Below, piece after piece: positions 46,760 through 55,700 of a stretch of DNA of 64,000 bases. Numbering within the stretch: position 1 is the first letter of the stretch; the number at the start of each line of letters is the position of its first letter. The position numbers were made by a program, and so were the translations under genes. This DNA is from Siphonodentalium dalli (taxonomy: Eukaryota > Mollusca > Scaphopoda > Gadilida > Siphonodentaliidae): positions 178,532,011-178,596,010 of the forward strand of contig CP136064.1 of the NCBI GenBank assembly GCA_032622095.1. The letters are read 5' to 3'. Below the pieces are notes generated by a model. It was given only the letters and a program-made list of their open reading frames with translations, searched no databases and was not told the DNA's origin.

Positions 46760-49700
46760 ACAAGTACAGAGCTCAAATTTTTTTATTGCATATTCAGAAT
46801 TGGGCGAGAGATTCGGACTCGAATATATCGCTTAAAAATGTTTTTACCCAGTACTTTCCGCGTTACGGGGTACGGAAATATTGCAACTACTTTTCCCGCC
46901 AAATCCAATCTGGCTGGTTAAAGAGCAAGATAATGTCGTAGCATGTACGTTGACATACTTTATGTACGTCCCAGAAGTTTGACGGATATACTATAAATGT
47001 AACATGCCCAACAGAGAATGCGTGTCAGTGTGGGTTGAGACTTTAGGAAAATTCCACGAAAATTACAAAGGGGGGAAAATTCAAACATCGAGATAAATTT
47101 TTTTGACGAGTACATCTGATGGCTAGTGTTCACGCGCATCCAGAGGTCGATTTTCTAATTTTCAGATGGAACGGTTTACTCGTGACAACGCTATATATCA
47201 TAAATATGTATACTTCTGTAGTCTATCACTAGCCGATTTTTAGCCCCAAATCCAAACGGGCTAATGTAGGAGCGAGTTTATTGCGGTGGTACGTAAGTCG
47301 GTATACTGTAGGTATGCCTCCATAATTTGACCTCTAATATAAACGCAACCTGCTCAAGGGAGTGTTTGTGTCGGGTGGGTTCAGATTTGTCAAATTCCAC
47401 CGAAGATCAAATGGGGAAAATTACTCCGAAAATCATATATTGAGATAAAAACTTTTCGATGAGTGGATGTGATAAGTAGTATCTAAACGCAAGATTAGTA
47501 CACTTTTTAATGATTTATATTGAACGGTTTAACCCTGGTAGCGTATAACGTTGTAACGGGTGATATATATTACTCAAATTCAAACCCTCTATTCATGACG
47601 CAAATTGAAACGGACTTATCAAGAAGCAAGGCAAATGCATGAATATGCTCACCGATAAACTATATAGGTATGTCCGCTCTACTGTAGAAGTAACCTATTA
47701 TCACGATTTGACCTATCCAAAACACTCCCCGGACAAAAGTTTTCCTAGGTACGGTATCAAATTTCGTCGAAATCCGTTCGTTTTACCCGATTTGACCTTC
47801 AACTGATCATTTCGAAGGTTAATGTCAGGTCAGGGTCACAACTTGACCCGCCCAAAAGACTCCCTGGACAAAAGTACTCCTAGGTATCGAATTTCGTGTA
47901 AATCCGTCTGTTTTACCAGATTTGACCTTCGATTGACCTTTTTGAAGACCAATGTCAGGTCGGGGTCACGATTCGACCCGTCCAAAATACTCCCTGGACA
48001 AAAGTACCCACATTTATCAGATTTCGTCAAAATTCGTCCAGCAGTTTTCCCGGCCATAGCTGACAGACAAACAAACATGACAGACAGAAGTACCAAAATA
48101 TATATTAAATTTAGAAATGTTAATGCAAGTCCACCATCGGATCGTAAGGCACCAATATGCATTCGCACGAAGAGGAACACACATATACGCATAACACTCA
48201 AATGGGATGGGATGGAATACCATGGAAGTATATCTGATTCCATGGAATCTGACCTCTAGTTATTATTATTATTATTATTATATCTTTATGTTGTACCGGT
48301 ACATATGTATGTACATGTATATATATCAGTAATCATTAATGAATCATAATTAGGGACCTGCGAATATTCAAGATTCGATTCGATGTTGAAATCGGGCACC
48401 CGATTCGAGATCGACACCGAATCGGTCCGCTGATTCGGATATTTTTGAATCAATGTTACTTTGGTGTAGTCTCGTTATTGCGTCTAAATAACACATGCCA
48501 AATGACCTGTACTCACAAAAATTGATGCACAAGGTTGCCAAGTTACCCAACGTAGGTAATTTTGAATGTATGTCATTCAGAATAGACGTGCATTAATGAT
48601 TATACACATTATGTGTTTCGATTGCAACCCTTGACGGTGATCAATCGCCGCATATACCGGTATTTGTAATCTGTATCAACACAATGTAAAACGTCTACAC
48701 AGTGCGGAACTCAATTGATTAACTTATGTTTAGAACTTCATATATCCAATTCAGATTATATGATTAAAATTCAATGTCAGTCGCCGTTATGAGCGACAAA
48801 ACATAGATTGGAATGAACAGAAATGGTGAGAAACCTTAGAACAATCGGTAACAATTGATAACATTTAATACTTGTAACTTGTGTCTGTTTTCTGGGACCC
48901 CCTCAGTGAAGACAACTTCTGTGACTATGTGATGTAGGTGTTTGATCTATTGTGGGTGAACAGTTTAACAGATAAATACCACTGGTATCAGACTACAACA
49001 ATTATATAGCTGAACGGTGTACCCATTTCCACTTGTGTCAAATCTTTATTATCTTTATTAAAATAATGTAGGCAGGTGACTTCCATGCCATGGTATTTGT
49101 GATACATTGATTGAACTGAACTGTCGTTAAGTGTCTTACTGTCACTTCGTGTGTCATGTTTGCCATGACATTGTGTCAGATAGAAATTCAATGCAACATA
49201 CAGGTACCCCAAACCCTCCACGAGACTGAGAGTGACTTACTTGCCTATGTCATGATTTTCCTAACAAACAAAAAACACAAGTTCCAACGGATGCTTAAGG
49301 AGATGAACATTGTTATATAGTATCTAGTAAATTTTGTGGTCTTTTGTCATGAGACACCGAAATGCACAATGGTATCGAGATTCGATTCGATGCAAAATCC
49401 CCGATTCGCAGATCCCTACATATAATATACAATAATTCGTTCCAACAATGTACCACTATTATGTAGAGCATTAGCATTATAAAATGGATTCTTTGCTTAC
49501 ATCTACCACTTTCTTCTTAGGTATAAGATTTGGAAGCATATAGCCTGCAACAAGCTGCATCTGGAAGAGGATTTAGCATGGATGTAAGTTTAGTTCATAT
49601 CCTTATATCTTCTTTTTTTTTTAGGCTGAGGATTTAGCATGTGTGTGGGTATATTTTATATTGTTATCCCTATCTGCTAATTTATCAGAGAATTTAGCAT

Positions 49701-52700
49701 GAATATAAGTTTATTTCATACTGATATCCTTATCAGGATATATTTACTGGAGGTTTTAGCATGGATGTATTTTTATTTCATGCTGTTATACCTATAAGTA
49801 GTATGGATGTAAGTTATGCATAATGCATGTAATGCTTGTTCTAAATTTTATATGTCCATTTTGAAAAACGACATATTATGTTATTGGTCTAGCTGTCCAT
49901 CTGCCTGTCCATCCATATGTCAGTTCGCTTATTTCGTTTCTGGATGATAACTATAGTAAGTTTGAACTGAATGGACTGAAATTTGGTATGTGGGTTTACT
50001 TGCACAAAATAGAGGTCAAGTTCGATTTTGGGTTCCGCCACCAATATTCACCTGAGTTATGGCCCATTGTTGAAATTACCATGGCGTATTGCCATGCTCT
50101 AGCGATGCTCTTGTTCCATCTAAATGTGTTTTGTTTGTGTCTGTAGGTACTTCCATATTTGCCACACATACGGAGAGAAGGTACCGCCTTCTCATAGAGC
50201 AGAATGGGATATAAATTTTTCTGAACTGACGACAGATGCTGAGAAAGGTACAAATTAGCAGTGGTAGTTCACTCTGAATTCCAAATATTACATCCCAATT
50301 TATTAATTTATTCAAAACCAATATTACACACAAATATGTTTGAGTAAGGGGTGATAAAATATATGACAATAAAAAAGTTGTTCTTGAGAATGACCCTTCC
50401 CCCCCCCCCAATACTAAAAATTGACACAAGACTATTGATTTTATATCAGAGAGAGGAATGAGAGAGGAAGGAAATGAAACATATATATTTTCACAAAATG
50501 ATTATAATCCTCATGTTTTTTTTTACAGAATTGGTGAAGAATGAGTTTTCAGTTGGTTTGTACAAGTTTGTTCTGTATTTGTACATACAGCAACTGCATA
50601 AGGTCTCATTGAAAGCTTCACTTGTTGCAGGTGATGAGTATCCTTTTTAAGTAAAGGGGTAAGAAAAAACAATATAATCAGGCCGATTGGCTCATATATG
50701 GGGTGATTTCAGTTTTTACATTGCTTGTTGCAATAAAACTTTTGTATGCAAATTATTGTTGAATAATACAGTACTATATTTTACCTCACCCATAAATGGC
50801 GACTTCTGATTAGTTGAGAGCTGTGTCCTATATTGATATAGTGTTGTGATAAATTTAGTACACTACTGTAAGGTATCATCCTAACATCAACTTGCAAAGT
50901 ACCAACATTTGGTTGCATTCACCTTGCAGTACAGTTTCGGGTTTTTGTGTATTCAAAATAAAACTTAACTCTTTCATGACGGGAGCTGCACTGGTGCAGC
51001 ATTGAAGATCCTATGCCTATGTGCATTCTCTTATATACATGAGTCTCGCATATACAGTGGCTTACAAGGTTAAGGTAAATATTGTTGCCACAGGTTTTTC
51101 GCAAAATTTCAGAAAGCTCCAGTCAAGGAAGGGTTAAATACTACACGATTCAATTTATTGAACTAGAGCTAAAGAACAGTCTTGCGACATCGCTTCGCTT
51201 CGCTTTGTGAAGTAATAGAACAATACCCACCCCACTGGGCACTATACCTGTTGTGTGTAGTCAACTCCAAGCCAGTAGGGAAACTCTACATCAAAGACCG
51301 ACCCCAGATATGGGGTCCTAAATATAGTAACAGAATTTTCCAGATTCCGCGGTGGCTGTGATTTGTTATGAAAAATAGTTCCTGTAATGTTGGTAAATCT
51401 CGTTTATTCCACGTACCATTGTGGTGTGAACTCACAATTTAGGCTATATGTTACCAAGTATAACATTTGTGAACGTTTTCGTGTTAATAAACTAGCACAA
51501 TGTTGCATTTTGCAACATATTTCTCTTCCCTTGCATTGGAGACTGAAGTCAGCCCAAACAAAAATCCGTCGGCACCGTTCTTTGATCTCCCAGGCGTCTT
51601 TGGCTGGTCCCCGGCCAGTGAAGAACAACATACCAGGCTACTCGTTTTATACTTCGTTAAAATCTTTTTCTTGAATTTACGTAGCGCGTTCGGACATGTC
51701 ATTCTGGTGTTAATAGCATGCATATTGGCGTTTCAATTTTTAAAATCGGACTATAATTACTTATGTTATGTTTGTCTTTATTTAATATTTCTGAGTCTCG
51801 TTGCTTACGTAGACTTAATAAAACGTGTTCTGATATATTAAAGAATAAACGAAAATGGCTCATTCGAACCTAACTAAAATTATGTACTCTAATTTGACAG
51901 AACGGAGTAACTAATATTATGTATTCGTAATTTGATAGTGAGTATGGAGTTTAGAGTGATAATATATGTATATGACAATATATGCATAGCGGTTACACAA
52001 AACTCCGATACTGGCACATCAATAAACTTAATATGCCCATACAGTCGTATACATACAGTACCCATACAGTATTATCCTTTTCTTAATAAACGCTCTTTAT
52101 TCATATCGTAACAGGAGTAAACTAGTAATAAGCGACCTTTATTGTTTCCTGTTGGAAAAACAAACGTAACCGATTTCAGTCTATGATTAGAACTTGAATA
52201 ATGGCTTCGGTTGTACATTAATGTCGGTATATAAAACTATTTGACGCATTTGTCGACCTATCTAGTTTTGTTAGCACCAGAAATCGGACCGACGTGTAAT
52301 TAAATCGAGCATTTATGCATGGTTTTAAACTGCCATAGTTTCGAATAACTAAGGGATTTAGTTGAATGTATCGGTTGGGATTATCTGGGCAAGAATGTAC
52401 AACATAATGTTTTACTTAAATAGATAAACATTCACAGCGCCGACAATAACAACTACAAAATGTGTATGTTGGGGCGGGAAGGCTGGGTGATGACACAAAA
52501 AATGCACGGAGTTCGTATGCAATACTTATTTTTTCAACATGTCAAAAATATACGGAGCATGACTTTTATTAACAATAGTTTTATGAATATGAAATTCGCT
52601 TTCTTGAATCTATTGAATACTATAGGAAAGCGTAGGTAATTAATTATAAGTATAACGACGCATTGAAATATTTAATATTGACACAAGATGATCGATGTAA

Positions 52701-55700
52701 TCGACAAAAAGGTACTGTTCCCGGAAAATAATTCCCTGACTAATTAACATACTGTATAATTCCCCGCCATCTTGCCACCAATCGACTAGAATAATGTTTT
52801 CAAAATATGTAAATGACATACATATAGTTCTGTCGTAGGGCATATTACAATGACGCAAGTCACTAATTCGACTGTATACAGGTGCCGATGTCATTGACAG
52901 TACACTACCGATACACAGACGAGATTAATCAGCAGTCTATTGTACTAGTATAGTTATACCAGTACACCAGACTGTGTTGGGTAATCTGGCGTGTGTATCG
53001 GTAGTGTACCGTCGACAGTGTACTTGGAATATACTAGTTAATAGATAACTGACAACCAACGAAGGCCATATAATAACGCGGATGTGTTGCTTTCGACATA
53101 TTAGTCGTTCTCTGTATATTAGCGCTACATAGATATCAATAATGGCATCCATTTTGTTTTTATTTCGTAAATGACATAAATAGCATTACTGAAAAACACA
53201 TTTAATTGAGTTCAACGATTGTATCTCACCCACCATTAATTTATATGAACATATACCCAATGCATCTCTGGGGAAACATATATTTTATTACTTTAATTCG
53301 TCTTCATGTGACATAATGCCCTTAGAAATGTAGTTCAACTATTTATCGACATATATCAATACCGGGAAAAATTCAAAAGCGAATATTATTGGGTGTATCG
53401 TGATACTCGTGTTTAATGATTTTTTCCCCCGAAAATCGAGCCGGAAGATCGATAAATTTCAAGTTCTGGCATCAGTAACCTCAAGTTATAATTTCAATAC
53501 TAACCACGTGGTAATACTCATATCATGTATTGGAAATATCAATCTAAACGAAAATGAACCATCGCGGTTATACAGTATAGTATAACTAGCATTTCTGTTT
53601 GGTGCCAATTACTGCCAAATCTATATTTGAATGTATACACCTTAATTTATCTTGTATATATGTGTACTCACATGCACCACTCTTTCTCACGTCTGTTATG
53701 TATCGTGTATACGTGTTTTGCTTGTTCCACATACACTGTGGCTTGGTATTCATTTATTGGAAAAGCTATAATGTCAATAGTAACCGTGCCGTGGTAATAA
53801 TCATATCATACGACACATATGTGTATTTAGGAAATACCAGTATAAACGAAACTAAAACAATCGGCGCCCTTGCTCAATTCATAAAGGAGTCCGAAAATCA
53901 ATCATTTCGCGACATCGATTTTAAGTCAATGTATAGTTTTATATCATACCCCACATCAGCAACAAAATGAAGCCAATAAAACGATAAAAACAATTATGAC
54001 GCAGCAAAACAGAGTTAACAAACGAATATATTTTTTAGACAATCAGCAAAGTAATTTAATTAGTTTCCAAAACGACAATTTAACACTTTAGTTCATTCAA
54101 TGCAAACGGAACCCAAAACCATGCATTTTCTATAAACAATGTGCAAATGATCGTGCGCATGAACATGTTTTTATCGCTAATTAAATTAATTCAGTTCTTT
54201 CTAATTTCGGGTGTAGATTATATTTTTATTTATACAGGCACATGGGTAATTTCCGTATTTATCAACGGATTCGAGCCAATAAAGTCTGAAACCACAACTG
54301 CGGATTCCAATTATACACTTGGTACATTTCGTTTTTGTCAAAAGCTGAAGTTTAATGAAATAAAATAATGCGATAACTGTATCAGCTTATGTTTCGATGT
54401 GTCTCATGATTATGTAACTGACCAACATGCCACACGGCAGACCACGGTGATACAACCTTTGATATACCGCCGACAGACTGGGCTGATATCATTATTTAAC
54501 TGAAGCCTGGTAAAGCTATTTTTAACATGGCGTAAGGTAATTAGCCTGTCACACGGACTTCTTTTTTAATGGAGCGAGAACGTAATGCAATGTTCTATTT
54601 ATATGTCTTTTTTGGTATTTTCTACAAAATCTGAGGGAAATTTTAACCAGTTTTGAAAAAGGTTCCATTGTAACTTTTGGATGTTATTATCCTGTTCCTT
54701 TCCTAAGATCTCAGAAAATACATGTAAGTTGTTGTCATTGGTTGCCACTCAGTAGATATATGTTTAAAGAATATCTGTCAGTGTCGTAAATTTCATTCAT
54801 AATTTTATATATGCATATAAATGTTTGCTAATTTGTATTTGAGTGATAGCTGATGGCATGTATTGGCACCTGGTCCATTCACTCATTCTAGATTTGCATC
54901 CAGTTTATTGTTTGGCATAATTTTTAGCTTATTTAATTGATTTCCTTGACTCTGATGATAGATGGCCAACAATGAGACCAGCATCCCCTGATGTTGACAG
55001 CAGAACACCTAGAGGATCAAAGGTAAATAAAAAGAGCATTTAGAAATTTACCAGATAGATGTATAAGTACATTTAGTACTATTATAAGGGCCTGGTTCAT
55101 ACACTTTTGGCACAGCACAATTATGTGACAGTAATGTCCTGGTAAATCAATCAAAACTACACAGTTTTAGTGGAACAGGATTAGCTCCCACACCTCCAAC
55201 GAAGTCAACTTCCTGGTTTTACAAGGGGATTTTGCCAAATTAAATCTATGGAAAGAACTTATTAAATGCATTATATGGTTCACAATATTGATAGTGAATA
55301 CAAATAAAGTTTGTTGAATTATGTCCCAAAGTGGCCACATAATTTCTTCAACTTTTTTCTAATTTTAGATACATTCCTTCACTTTATTCACACCAAAATC
55401 ATTATATTGAGTGAGAATTTAATTTATTTTTGCATTAAGCACTTTTTAGATCAACTTTACTTTGTAAAGTTTGAGCTATTGCCATGGCTTTGTCGTCCGT
55501 GTGTGCGTAAGTTGTCAACAATACAGGCTACAGGTCGTACCTTTGGTCGGATCATAATGAAATTTGTCATAGCTGTTGACATCAACATTTAGACCAGAAT
55601 GATTAATTTTGGGGTCATTCGGAAAAAAAAACATGGCCGCCAGCGGCCATCTTGATTTCAAAATTCAATCCATTAGCACGGGCTACAGGCCGTATTGTTT

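Noticed and set aside
50631-50636. GCAG|GTGATG as the exon 5 donor
   Set aside because: It breaks the phase to exon 6 and loses the conserved GDEWP; GTATCC at 50638 keeps both.
51500-51841. 113-codon ORF with hydrophobic end
   Set aside because: No family resemblance, overlapping open frames on both strands, and no splice or promoter support.
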